A DNA stretch of 64,000 nucleotides. Origin: an uncultured Christensenella sp. GTDB lineage: Bacteria; Bacillota; Clostridia; Christensenellales; Pumilibacteraceae. Location: NCBI GenBank assembly GCA_910579205.1, contig CAJTTD010000008.1:1-64000 (forward strand), in the 5' to 3' direction. Under the pieces are notes generated by a model, which was not told the DNA's origin, ran no database searches, and saw nothing but the letters and a program-made list of their open reading frames with translations. Shown here one piece after another: positions 25,718-34,343 of the stretch; the stretch's first letter is position 1; every line of letters begins with the position of its first letter. Position numbers and translations under genes: made by a program.

Positions 25718-27317
25718 AAGCGGAAAATTTACATACGACACAGCGCGGCTGATAATATACGGCGGCTTGACGGGCGTGATATGCGGAGCGGTACTGTCGC
25801 TGTTTTTGGCGTGCGCCAAGATAGTTACGTCTTTCGCTCTCGACTTGTATAAACACAGCCAAGACGCGCCGATAGCCGTTGTTTGCATACTGATACTGTC
25901 GCTGCTGTGCTGTCTTTTGACGGCGATCGTGCAACAGCTTTGCCCGTCATCCAAAGGCAGCGGCATACCGCTTGCCGAAGGCAGCGCGCGCGGCATGCTC
26001 AAGGTCAAATGGTTGTCGTCCGCCGCCACGCTCATAGTAGGCAGTTTTTTGGCGTTTTTGAGCGGACTGCCGCTCGGCAGCGAAGGTCCGTCGGTAGGAG
26101 TGGGCGCGCTCATAGGCGAAGGCGTGGGCAAGACCGCCAAAAAGCCCATCGAGTTCCGCAGATATCTTATTACGGGCGGAGCGAGCGCGGGGCTTGCCGC
26201 GGCGTTCAACGCGCCTCTTACTGGTATAGTGTTTGCATTCGAGGAAGCGCACAGACGCTTTTCGCCGTACATATTGCTCGCGGTCTGTTCGACGGTCATA
26301 CCGTCGGTGTGCGTATTTCAAGCCGTGTTTTTCGGGTTGGGACAGATACCCTATCTCCATTCTTTGGGAATACATGCGGGCGGAGCTGCGCTCGCGTTTT
26401 TGCCGCAGACGGAAATTGCGATGGAACATCTGCCGTTGTTTTTGTGCGTTGCACTCATATCGGGCATTGTATGCGCGCTGTTTGGGGCGTTATTCAACCG
26501 CGCGATCCCCGCTTTTGCAAAACTGCTGTCGCGCATAAAACGCACGGAGCTGAGACTGCTTCCCGTGTTTCTGCTGTCCGCCGCTGTCGGCATCGCCGCA
26601 TACTCCACCGTAGGCACGGGCGAATTTACGCTCGAGCATAACGCGGCGGGAACGGGGCTTTTGATACTGTCGGCTATACTCGCTGCGCGGTTCGTACTAA
26701 CCGCGCTTGCAAGCGGCTCGGGCGCGACGGGCGGACTGTTTTTGCCCATGATAGCCATAGGCGGGCTGATTGGCGCTATAACGTCGCGGCTGTGCGGCTT
26801 GTGCGGCATGACGGACGCATACTCCGCCAATATCATCATGCTGTGCGTGTGCGCCTTTTTTGCCGCGTCGGTGCGTGCGCCAATAACGGCTGCGCTTCTC
26901 GCCGTGGAGCTTACGGGCAGCTTTTCCAATCTCTTGCCTTGCATAGTAGCCGTTGCAACGGCTATCGCCGCATCCGAATTTCTTAAGACAGAGCCGCTGT
27001 ACGAGCGCATGCTCGAAGACTTGCAAAAAGCCGCGCCCGTACCCAAGGGCAGTCTCAACATGACTGTATGCGGCAAAGTGAGCGAGACTTCCGTAGTGCT
27101 CGGCAAGCGCATACGCGACGTGCTGTGGCCGTACAATTCGCTCGTCATCGGCTTGGAGCGCGACGGAACGGCGCACGTACCCGACGGCGAAACCACTCTG
27201 TGCGAAGGCGACGTACTTACCGTTACAGCCGAAAATGTGCAGCCCGATCTTTTCAAAGAACAGATCACCGACTATATAGATATCCCCGATCATCTTTCAT
27301 CGGACGACAGTACATAG
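25689..27317 (+). CDS. ClC chloride channel/antiporter with TrkA-C domain
   Basis: A ClC-family anion channel or chloride/proton antiporter of about 542 residues. The family motifs are GSGIP, GSEGPSVGVG (the gating Glu of GxEGP is present), GIVFAFEE and the GATGGLFLP selectivity region. The glutamate of FEEAHRRFS matches the internal proton glutamate of transporters. A C-terminal TrkA-C (RCK-C) domain of about 75 residues (KRIRDVLWPYNSLVIGLERD, GDVLTVTAE) probably gates by ligand. The frame is open far upstream (from 25347), but that part lies over the preceding gene. The true start is ATG 25689 or GTG 25707. Confidence 0.9.
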   Translation: MQRVRKVKNKSGKFTYDTARLIIYGGLTGVICGAVLSLFLACAKIVTSFALDLYKHSQDAPIAVVCILILSLLCCLLTAIVQQLCPSSKGSGIPLAEGSARGMLKVKWLSSAATLIVGSFLAFLSGLPLGSEGPSVGVGALIGEGVGKTAKKPIEFRRYLITGGASAGLAAAFNAPLTGIVFAFEEAHRRFSPYILLAVCSTVIPSVCVFQAVFFGLGQIPYLHSLGIHAGGAALAFLPQTEIAMEHLPLFLCVALISGIVCALFGALFNRAIPAFAKLLSRIKRTELRLLPVFLLSAAVGIAAYSTVGTGEFTLEHNAAGTGLLILSAILAARFVLTALASGSGATGGLFLPMIAIGGLIGAITSRLCGLCGMTDAYSANIIMLCVCAFFAASVRAPITAALLAVELTGSFSNLLPCIVAVATAIAASEFLKTEPLYERMLEDLQKAAPVPKGSLNMTVCGKVSETSVVLGKRIRDVLWPYNSLVIGLERDGTAHVPDGETTLCEGDVLTVTAENVQPDLFKEQITDYIDIPDHLSSDDST

Positions 27318-27378
27318 CCGCGCCGCATACAAGCGGACAGTAAAGTAACGCTCGCTTAAATAGGAAATTCGATAGAAC

Positions 27379-27408
27379 AAAACGCTCGATATGATATCGG
27401 GCGTTTTA
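27379..27408. terminator. Bidirectional terminator
   Basis: A 12-base stem (AAACGCTCGATA with complement, one wobble pair) with a three-base loop between convergent ClC and recR ends; A and T runs on both sides. Confidence 0.8.
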
Positions 27409-27461
27409 TGATTTTTCTATTATACTTAAGCTCTATATAGTTACGGCTTTGCCGCTATGTA

Positions 27462-28046
27462 TCAGAGTTCCGTTCTCCGCCCGAGCGCTTGACCGAGCGT
27501 TACCGCGTCCGCGTATTCGAGCTCCGAACCCATGGAAATGCCTTGGGCTATCCGCGAGACCTTGACGCCGAACGGTTTTATAAGCCGCGCGAGATATATA
27601 GCCGTAGCCTCGCCCTCCACGTCGGGATTGGTGGCGACTATCACTTCTTCCGCGTCGCTTAACCTACGAATGAGCGATTTTATATTCAGATCGTCGGGGG
27701 TGCGGTCGTCCATGGGCGACAATGTGCCGTGCAGCACGTGATAAACCCCGCCGAACGCGCCCGATTTTTCTATGGCGAGCACGTCCTTGGGATACGCAAC
27801 TACGCATATCTGTTTGCACGAACGCGAAGCGCAAATATCGCAAACATCGCCCTCGGTAAAGTTGCCGCACACCGAACAGAAGCGAACATTGTTTTTAACG
27901 TCCTTCAGCGCAGCGCAAAACGCGTCTACCTCTTGCTCGGACAAATCAATGACCGCATACGCGTAACGCAATGCGGTCTTTTTTCCCACGCCGGGCAACG
28001 CCGAAAAACGGTTGGCAAGCGCGGCTATGCTCTTTATTTCTTTCAT
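27462..28046 (-). CDS. recR: Recombination mediator RecR
   Basis: RecR forms rings on DNA and, with RecO or RecF, loads RecA at gaps. At 194 residues it is close to the usual 198. Visible are the helix-hairpin-helix LPGVGKKTALRYAYAVI, the C4 zinc finger (CSVCGNFTEGDVCDIC), and the Toprim domain with EGEATAIYL and the terminal GISMGSELEYADAVTLGQAL. The start overlaps the ybaB stop as TAATG, so it is translationally coupled. Confidence 0.97.
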   Translation of the reverse strand: MKEIKSIAALANRFSALPGVGKKTALRYAYAVIDLSEQEVDAFCAALKDVKNNVRFCSVCGNFTEGDVCDICASRSCKQICVVAYPKDVLAIEKSGAFGGVYHVLHGTLSPMDDRTPDDLNIKSLIRRLSDAEEVIVATNPDVEGEATAIYLARLIKPFGVKVSRIAQGISMGSELEYADAVTLGQALGRRTEL

Positions 28047-28384
28047 TAAAACCCGCCGAGCTGCGACAACGGGCTGTTTTTGACAAGCTCGTCGGCTTCC
28101 GCATAAGCCTCGTTTGCCGCTGCGGTTATCATGTCCTCGAGCATTTCCACGTCGTCGGGATCGACCGCTTCGGGCTTTATAGATATAGATATGAACCGTT
28201 TGCTGCCCGACAGCGTTACCGTTACCATACCGCCGCCCGATGTGCCTTGTACGCGCGCGTTTTCAAGCTCTTCCTTGGCTTGCGCCATTTGTTCTTGCAG
28301 CTTTTGGGCTTGCTTCATCATTTGCTGCATGTTCATGCCGCCGCCACCGCCGCCTACTCGTCCGTATCCGCCGAATTTAGCCAT
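28046..28384 (-). CDS. ybaB: YbaB/EbfC nucleoid-associated protein
   Basis: A 112-residue DNA-binding dimer of the YbaB/EbfC family. The helical core QMMKQAQKLQEQMAQAKEEL and the strand GGGMVTVTLSGSKRFISISI with PEAVDPDDVEMLEDMI are diagnostic. Its gene sits directly before recR, the classic ybaB-recR arrangement. The usual dnaX upstream is replaced here by a foldase-like lipoprotein 13 bases away. A Gly-rich N-terminus (GGYGRVGGGGGGMN) precedes the core. Confidence 0.95.
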   Translation of the reverse strand: MAKFGGYGRVGGGGGGMNMQQMMKQAQKLQEQMAQAKEELENARVQGTSGGGMVTVTLSGSKRFISISIKPEAVDPDDVEMLEDMITAAANEAYAEADELVKNSPLSQLGGF

Positions 28385-28397
28385 GTTGCTCTCCTTA

Positions 28398-30077
28398 TCA
28401 AGACTTCCAAAGATTGGTATATCTGTCGCTGTATATAGTTACGTACTTTTTATAGTTGTAAGACAATATCTTGTTTTCCCAGTTTTGATAGAACACGCTT
28501 TCACGTTTTGTTTTGATCGGTTCTTCTATAAGATCGTAGTATGTTTCCACGCGACCGGGCGTAGTATAGTCGTTTATGGACACCGCGCCCACCTTGGTCT
28601 TGGAAGCAAAGTACATTATATGCACGCCGTAGTCCGTAATGACTTTTTCGTAATAAACTTGTCCTTCGCCGAGGTTGTCGTACATATACCGCGCCGCGTC
28701 GGCAAACTCTTGCATGTACGTTTCATCTTCGCCGTCGTCCAGCTTGTACTTGACCACGTAGCCCTTATTGTTGTTGAACGCTCCGGGATCGGTGTTGTAT
28801 TCGAATATAAGATCGTCGAACGCCACGTCCGCAAGCGCCACGTTGCTTTCGAGCGGACGCATTACAGACTTGATGTTCTCCAATACCTTGTCAACCGTCA
28901 TAGGGCGGCTGAGATCGTTTTCGCCCGATACGTGCGGATAGCACACTATGCTCTGCGCGAGGTTTGAGCGGAACGCTTCTATCTCGGCTTTGGTTACGTT
29001 GAGCCGTTTCTTATAGTTTTCAAGCTCGGTCTTTTGTTCGTCCGAGAAGGGCAATAGGATATGCTTAACATAGAAGTAATTGTTATTGGGATAGTAAAGA
29101 ACGGGATCTTCGCCTTTCATGGCTTCGTCGAACGCGGCTATATTTGCAAACGACGTGCGCTGCTCGTTGAGCTTTGCGGTAAACGCTTCGCTCACTTCTT
29201 CGTCGCTCACGATAGCTCCGTCTACGAGATATTCTTGCATGCAAGTTATCTTTTCGGACTGCTCAATGGACTTGCCGCTTACGTAATACATGAGAGCGGT
29301 AGAGCCTATCATGGGATAGACCTGGGATATGCCTTGCTCGTCTATTATCTTGTTGATCTCTTCTATATCCTCGTCAAACGCTTTGCGCTCTTCGGCAGTA
29401 ACGCGAAAATCGTCCGCAACGCGGTCTTTGAGCAATGTTATAAATCTGCGCATTGCCTCGTTTTCGAGCGAACGCTTGCTCGCGTCGCCCGTAAGCCCGG
29501 GATAGCGCGAAATGTCGGGCTGCCACTCTTCGGTATCGCGCACTTCGTCGTCGCTCTCTTCCTCTTCTTTTACGGGGAAAGTAGTGGAAGTATTTAGTTC
29601 GCCGTCGCCCTCGGTGGTTATCTGCTGCTCGTCGCGCTCCGCCAATATATCGTTCTTGAGCGACATGAGCGTATTGTCGATAAGAGTGTATACGCGCTTT
29701 TTGACCGCGTTGGTCTCGGTGAAGCCCCACTCGATATCGCCCGCGGCTATGAGTGCGTCCACTTCGTTGACTACTATCTTTAAGTTGACGAGAATATCCA
29801 CGGCATAGTCGTACATGCCCTTGATATCCGATCCGAACGAGTTGGTCAGATTGCTCTCGTTGTTGCGCACATATTCCACGATATCGTACTTGTAAACATC
29901 GTGCGCGGTAGTTTTGTACGGCTCTTCGAGCTTGCTGTTTTCTATCTCGTAAGATTGCACCGTCGCTACCACTTGTTGATAATCGCGCTCCGTATCATGA
30001 CTGAAGAACGAACATCCGCACAACAGCGTGGCGGCAAACACAAACGTCAATATTGAAATAACTATTCGCTTAAACAC
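28398..30077 (-). CDS. Lipoprotein with parvulin-like foldase region
   Basis: A 559-residue lipoprotein starting at a GTG codon (30077) with an AGGTG site. The signal peptide ends in LCGC (Cys22). The protein is highly charged and helical, like SurA_N/PrsA chaperone regions. From about residue 335 it has segments typical of PPIC rotamases: FYVKHILLPF, GYVVKYKLDDGED, and GQVYYEKVITDYGVHIMYF. It probably assists folding of exported proteins outside the membrane. The parvulin core is interrupted by a long insertion, so isomerase activity is uncertain. It forms an operon with ybaB and recR. Confidence 0.75.
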   Translation of the reverse strand: MFKRIVISILTFVFAATLLCGCSFFSHDTERDYQQVVATVQSYEIENSKLEEPYKTTAHDVYKYDIVEYVRNNESNLTNSFGSDIKGMYDYAVDILVNLKIVVNEVDALIAAGDIEWGFTETNAVKKRVYTLIDNTLMSLKNDILAERDEQQITTEGDGELNTSTTFPVKEEEESDDEVRDTEEWQPDISRYPGLTGDASKRSLENEAMRRFITLLKDRVADDFRVTAEERKAFDEDIEEINKIIDEQGISQVYPMIGSTALMYYVSGKSIEQSEKITCMQEYLVDGAIVSDEEVSEAFTAKLNEQRTSFANIAAFDEAMKGEDPVLYYPNNNYFYVKHILLPFSDEQKTELENYKKRLNVTKAEIEAFRSNLAQSIVCYPHVSGENDLSRPMTVDKVLENIKSVMRPLESNVALADVAFDDLIFEYNTDPGAFNNNKGYVVKYKLDDGEDETYMQEFADAARYMYDNLGEGQVYYEKVITDYGVHIMYFASKTKVGAVSINDYTTPGRVETYYDLIEEPIKTKRESVFYQNWENKILSYNYKKYVTIYSDRYTNLWKS

Positions 30078-30112
30078 TTATAGACACCTATACCGATTAA
30101 GATTGTCGGCTT

Positions 30113-30141
30113 ATTATACTAAATAATGCCGAAAAAATCAA
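30113..30141 (-). promoter_or_regulatory. Promoter of lipoprotein-ybaB-recR
   Basis: Minus-strand TTGATT (30141-30136), 17-base spacer, TATAAT (30118-30113). Confidence 0.7.
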
Positions 30142-30263
30142 ATGTTTTGGATATGTTTTTGCCAAATACGCTTTTTTTATTCGCTCTAAGGCACATCGGC
30201 GGCAAAAGTGCGCCGCTTATAGCCGCTCCGCCCTACGCTTACGGCTATCGACCGTGCGAACCG

Positions 30264-30292
30264 TTGACAAAACCGCCGACGCGCTGTACAAT
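30264..30292 (+). promoter_or_regulatory. Promoter of YitT-family gene
   Basis: TTGACA (30264-30269), 17-base spacer, TACAAT (30287-30292), giving a leader of about 60 bases. Confidence 0.7.
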
Positions 30293-30359
30293 ATATCGGG
30301 AAGCGCGGATCGACGGTCGCACGGGGACCTAGTAATCGGTCATTCGCAAAGTACGCATT

Positions 30360-31253
30360 ATGGACAAAAAAAGCATAATTGCCGCGACGGCAAAAAAATA
30401 CGCGATCATTACCGTAGGATGTATTATCTATTCGTTCGGCGTCGCTCTGTTTTTGGACGCTTACGCGCTGGCGTCGGGCGGGCTTACCGGTATCGCCATC
30501 ATGATAAGCTATCTCGCGCACGGCAAGATAGGCACGGGCTGGCTCATTCTCATTTTCAATATACCGCTGTTCATACTCGGCGCGGTGTTTTTCGGCAAAC
30601 GCTTTATTATATCCACGCTGTTCGCCACAGCCGCATCGTCGGGCTTGATAGAACTTTGGACATATACTCTGTTACAGTTTATGCCTAATACCGAAAACAT
30701 ACTCATCCCCGCCGTAGTGGGCGGCGCGCTGTACGGCGCGGGGCTCGGACTTGTGTTCCGCGCGGGTAGCACGACGGGCGGCACGGACATAATCGTCAAA
30801 CTGCTCAGAAAACGCTTCCGACATCTGCGCACGGGAATAATTTCCATGATAATCGACATCATCATAATCGGCGCGTCGGGCTTTATCTACAAAGACATGG
30901 AACTGCTGTTTTACACCACCTTGTCCGTCATTATATTTACCGCATTTTTCGATTGGGTGCTGTACGGCGGCAACTCCGCAAAACTTGTTTATATAGTTAC
31001 CACTACGGAAAACAAAAACGCAATTTGCGACGGCATTCTCAAAGAACTCGATATAAGCGCGACGGTGATAGACGGCAAGGGCGCGTATACCGGCAACGAA
31101 CGCGCCGTGATAATGTGCGCCATAAAAAACTTTTTGTATCCGCGTTTGCGCGACATTGTTCGCAATGTGGACCATAACGCGTTTACTATAGTTACTTCCG
31201 CCAAAGAAATATACGGCGAAGGTTACAAAGACCACAATGCCGAGGATCTCTGA
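30360..31253 (+). CDS. YitT family membrane protein (DUF161/DUF2179)
   Basis: A 297-residue membrane protein of the YitT family, with about five transmembrane helices (residues 15-180) and a C-terminal soluble DUF2179 domain (GILKELDISATVIDGKGAYT, ERAVIMCAIKNFLYPRLRDI). The family signature GLVFRAGSTTGGTDIIVKLL is complete. The function of the family is not settled; it is common in Bacillota. No convincing Shine-Dalgarno sequence precedes the ATG. Confidence 0.9.
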   Translation: MDKKSIIAATAKKYAIITVGCIIYSFGVALFLDAYALASGGLTGIAIMISYLAHGKIGTGWLILIFNIPLFILGAVFFGKRFIISTLFATAASSGLIELWTYTLLQFMPNTENILIPAVVGGALYGAGLGLVFRAGSTTGGTDIIVKLLRKRFRHLRTGIISMIIDIIIIGASGFIYKDMELLFYTTLSVIIFTAFFDWVLYGGNSAKLVYIVTTTENKNAICDGILKELDISATVIDGKGAYTGNERAVIMCAIKNFLYPRLRDIVRNVDHNAFTIVTSAKEIYGEGYKDHNAEDL

Positions 31254-31430
31254 TCCGTATATCTACGATAATACGCCGATACATAATTCGGTATTATTAC
31301 CTAAGGCAAGCCCCCCGACCCAAAACTCAGTTCGCCTTCCGCGGCATGCTGCAAGATATTACACAAATTTGTCGTCGTCGCATTCTTACCATTGTAAGCA
31401 AAAATGCCAATCGAATAAAAACGGTAAACA

Positions 31431-31465
31431 AAAACCGCTCGCCGATCGAATAGGTGTGCGGTTTT
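31431..31465. terminator. Probable bidirectional terminator
   Basis: AAAACCGC and GCGGTTTT arms around a 19-base loop lie just past the methyltransferase stop (minus strand) and downstream of the YitT gene. The rest of the 243-base gap shows nothing. Confidence 0.55.
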
Positions 31466-31496
31466 ATTTCGATGTCATGGCTATTTGCCCGACGCG

Positions 31497-33200
31497 TTAC
31501 TTCATTTTGTTTTCCGTCGCCGTCGTTATGCGCTCGACCGCCGTATCGAAGTATTCGGGCAGCACTTCCAGACCTATAAACTTACGACCTTTGTTTATAG
31601 CCGCGACGCCCGTCGTGCCGCTGCCCATAAACGGATCGAGTATGATATCGCCCTCGTTGGTATGGATGCTCACGAGTTTTTCCGTCATCTCCAAACTTTT
31701 CTGCGTGGGGTGAGCAGTGCGCTCTCTGCCAGACACTATGCCCGTTTCTATCATGGAGCGCAAATACGGAACGTCAGACGGTTTGTTAAACGTCCACTTA
31801 GCGCCTTTGTTCACCCCCCAAACGGCAAACTCGGTGTCTTGCACGTATCGGCGTTCTATATTGCGCGGCATGGGATTTTTCTTCTTCCAGATTATAACGT
31901 CTTTCACGTCTATATTGTTGCGTTTAAGTTCGTCTATCACATAGCTGATGTAAAGATACGAACAGAATATTATTATGCTCCCGTCCTTTTTGAGCAGCTT
32001 TACGTAATCGCTTATCCATCCGCACACATTGAAATCGCTGTCCCACTCGCCGAAGTCTATACCCTTGCGGTTGGACGAATTCATGGTGGAGAAGTTGTTA
32101 GCCTTGGATATATTGTAAGGCGGGTCGGTGATTATCGCGTCCACTTTTACGCCGCGCGCGATATATTCTTTTACGGCATATGCCGAATCGGCTTGGCGAA
32201 GCTCCACCCCGTCCGACATCACGGTTTTGTTCTCGAACGCTTCCGAAATTTTCTCGCCTATCGCGCGAGCAAGCGGCGGCGGCACTGCCGACGTTATTTG
32301 TTTGAACACACTTCGCTCGCTGCCTAAAAATACAAACCCGTCGGGAAAGCCGAACAATCTCGCCGCTTCGTTCGGCATTATCGGTCTGTCCGCGCGCGGA
32401 TGTAAAACTCCGCCGCACGCAAGCATGTTGAAACGCGCGCCTATTTCGGGACAAAGCCCATCCCATTCGAGCCGCACGGGCATAGTCTGTTTGCGTGTGC
32501 GCTTGCCGCACCGTTCACAGTCCGTATCGGGCATACAGCTTGCCGAGCCGCTATCTTCATCCGCAAGCGCAGCGCATATTTTATCGCCATTGGCACATTC
32601 TCCAAGCGCATCGATATCGGCTATCGCGTCGCGCACGGAAAGCGGCTTGCCGCATTTTGCGGGCGGCGGAACGCTCTTGGATATCGCGCCGACAACGACG
32701 GCATACTTCTTACCCATAGCGACACCGCAGTCCGACGCATTCAAGACCGTCGCGTTTACTATGTAACCAAATTTACCCAATCGGCTCTCCGCCGCCGAGT
32801 ATAGCGCTCCGCCTTGCGCAGTCATCAGTTCCTTGCCGCAGACAACGGCAAAAACATCGGGCGCGAGTTTTTCTATAACGTACTCGAACGCTTCGAGCGG
32901 CGCAAGTTTGTCATCGTCGGAACGAAGCATTTTTGCGCGTGAAGTCAAACCGCGGCAAGGCAGCGCGCAAACAACGGTGTTGACGCCGCGCTCCTTAGCC
33001 GACTCTATAACAAGATCGCATGTTTTTTTATCTGTTATGTCGCCGCGTATCGTATGCGCGCCCGCCGAATTTTTTTCATAAGCTTTCAACGCTTTAGCAT
33101 CGCGATCAACGCCCAATACCGCTTCGAACAGCCGGGGCTTTGCCATGCCGAACGAGAAACCGCCCGCTCCGCAGTATAGATCCAAAATCTTAAAAACCAT
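31497..33200 (-). CDS. Fused C5-like and beta-class amino DNA methyltransferase
   Basis: A 567-residue two-domain methyltransferase. Residues 1-320 have a C5-cytosine fold: motif I DLYCGAGGFSFGM, Pro-Cys at 81-82 (CALPCRG), and motif IX/X QITSAVPPPLARAIG. However, motif VI (ENV) reads VCG at 120-122 and motif VIII (QxRxR) reads MGKKY at 162-166. Residues 330-567 are a complete beta-class N4/N6 enzyme with DPPY at 359-362, a target region, and DPFMGSGTTG at 522-531. The C-terminal half probably methylates DNA; the N-terminal half may bind or recognise DNA, or be a weak C5 enzyme. Downstream of a PD-(D/E)XK nuclease gene on the same strand. Confidence 0.88.
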   Translation of the reverse strand: MVFKILDLYCGAGGFSFGMAKPRLFEAVLGVDRDAKALKAYEKNSAGAHTIRGDITDKKTCDLVIESAKERGVNTVVCALPCRGLTSRAKMLRSDDDKLAPLEAFEYVIEKLAPDVFAVVCGKELMTAQGGALYSAAESRLGKFGYIVNATVLNASDCGVAMGKKYAVVVGAISKSVPPPAKCGKPLSVRDAIADIDALGECANGDKICAALADEDSGSASCMPDTDCERCGKRTRKQTMPVRLEWDGLCPEIGARFNMLACGGVLHPRADRPIMPNEAARLFGFPDGFVFLGSERSVFKQITSAVPPPLARAIGEKISEAFENKTVMSDGVELRQADSAYAVKEYIARGVKVDAIITDPPYNISKANNFSTMNSSNRKGIDFGEWDSDFNVCGWISDYVKLLKKDGSIIIFCSYLYISYVIDELKRNNIDVKDVIIWKKKNPMPRNIERRYVQDTEFAVWGVNKGAKWTFNKPSDVPYLRSMIETGIVSGRERTAHPTQKSLEMTEKLVSIHTNEGDIILDPFMGSGTTGVAAINKGRKFIGLEVLPEYFDTAVERITTATENKMK

Positions 33201-33347
33201 ACAGTCTCCGTCGTTTCATTGAACGCGACCGCGCCGTCGCACGCGTAAAACACCATATTCTTGACAATAAAATTGTACCACAAACAGCCGATTAAATCAA
33301 ACGATTGCGCGGCGGAACGATATATTTACGCGCTTGTATTTGGCATA

Positions 33348-33965
33348 TCATAATACCGCTATAAATCTGTTAAGGTCGTTGATCCTGTGCTTGTTAAGCT
33401 CGCGGTCGTTGCTGTTGACGAATATCGCCGCCGATTGGAATCCGTCGTTATACGAACACTGCGACTGCGGCTTGTTGTTTACGGCAAACTTGCAGTTGCG
33501 CTTTAGGTACGCTTTGAACCCGTCGCTTTTTATGCCGTTGCCGTCGAAAAATTCCGCGTAATGGTACTCATTGCCGCGCATGACGAAAAACAGCCATATG
33601 TGCGACTTGGAATACATAAGCTTACCCCATTTAAACCCGCGTGTCTTATCGATGGTCGCATACATCTCGTTGAACCGACCGCACGGCAACACGCCGCGCC
33701 ACTTTTGCCTATCCGCCGCCGACGCGAATTGGAACGTAGATATAAGATCTATGCCGAGATCGCCGTAATGCTTGAACCGCGTCTCATACTCTTCTTCCTT
33801 TACTTCCACTATTATCTCTTTGCCTCCCGACAAAATAACGACGTCGCCCGCATCGGGATCTATGCATTCAATAACATCGTCGTAATTGATGCCGCGCATA
33901 TCCAAAAGCTCTCTTACTACCCGCCTTTCCCTTTCCTTGGTATTGAAATTACCCGAAATATTCAT
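33348..33965 (-). CDS. PD-(D/E)XK nuclease, likely restriction endonuclease
   Basis: A 205-residue protein with the nuclease motif D41-x12-E54-V-K56 (GDVVI then IIVEVKEEEYE), typical of type II restriction enzymes and related nucleases. The remainder is aromatic-rich with no recognised subfamily. It has an AT-leaning composition, a CGGAGGA site and its own promoter, and lies 147 bases upstream of the fused methyltransferase gene in the same orientation, which supports a restriction-modification pair. Endonuclease function is inferred from motif plus context. Confidence 0.72.
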   Translation of the reverse strand: MNISGNFNTKERERRVVRELLDMRGINYDDVIECIDPDAGDVVILSGGKEIIVEVKEEEYETRFKHYGDLGIDLISTFQFASAADRQKWRGVLPCGRFNEMYATIDKTRGFKWGKLMYSKSHIWLFFVMRGNEYHYAEFFDGNGIKSDGFKAYLKRNCKFAVNNKPQSQCSYNDGFQSAAIFVNSNDRELNKHRINDLNRFIAVL

Positions 33966-33996
33966 CGCCTATCCTCCGATCATCACTACTGCATAC

Positions 33997-34025
33997 ATTA
34001 TAGCACAACTATGCGAATAATTCAA
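33997..34025 (-). promoter_or_regulatory. Promoter of restriction gene
   Basis: Minus-strand TTGAAT (34025-34020), 17-base spacer, TATAAT (34002-33997). The rest of the 378-base divergent gap (34026-34249) has no supported gene. Confidence 0.75.
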
Positions 34026-34249
34026 CGGACCGAGCTGTAAAATAAAACCATGCTATCGATCGCCGATCGACACTGCAGACAATCGCGATCATGAAAAAAA
34101 GGCGTTATACCGCGGCAAGCCCGGACCTGCGCGCTTTGCACGCCGTCCCGTAGCAAGCCGCGATTTATCAAACCTTTTGCCGTCGTTGCAAACTTGCCCT
34201 TGCGTGCAAGCAAATTTGCTCATCGAATAAATTTTTATTTATAATAGTG

Positions 34250-34278
34250 TTGACTTCGATGCTTGCGGACAGTATAAT
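34250..34278 (+). promoter_or_regulatory. Promoter of TIR-NACHT gene
   Basis: TTGACT (34250-34255), 17-base spacer, TATAAT (34273-34278); expected leader of about 60 bases. Confidence 0.75.
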
Positions 34279-34343
34279 ATTAAACACACAGATCTTATAA
34301 TTATTTAAATCATAAATTCGACAGATAGTTACGAGGTGGGATC

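Noticed and set aside
34022..34213. A 63-codon frame between the restriction gene and the TIR-NACHT gene.
   Set aside because: It overlaps the restriction-gene promoter and has no coding character.
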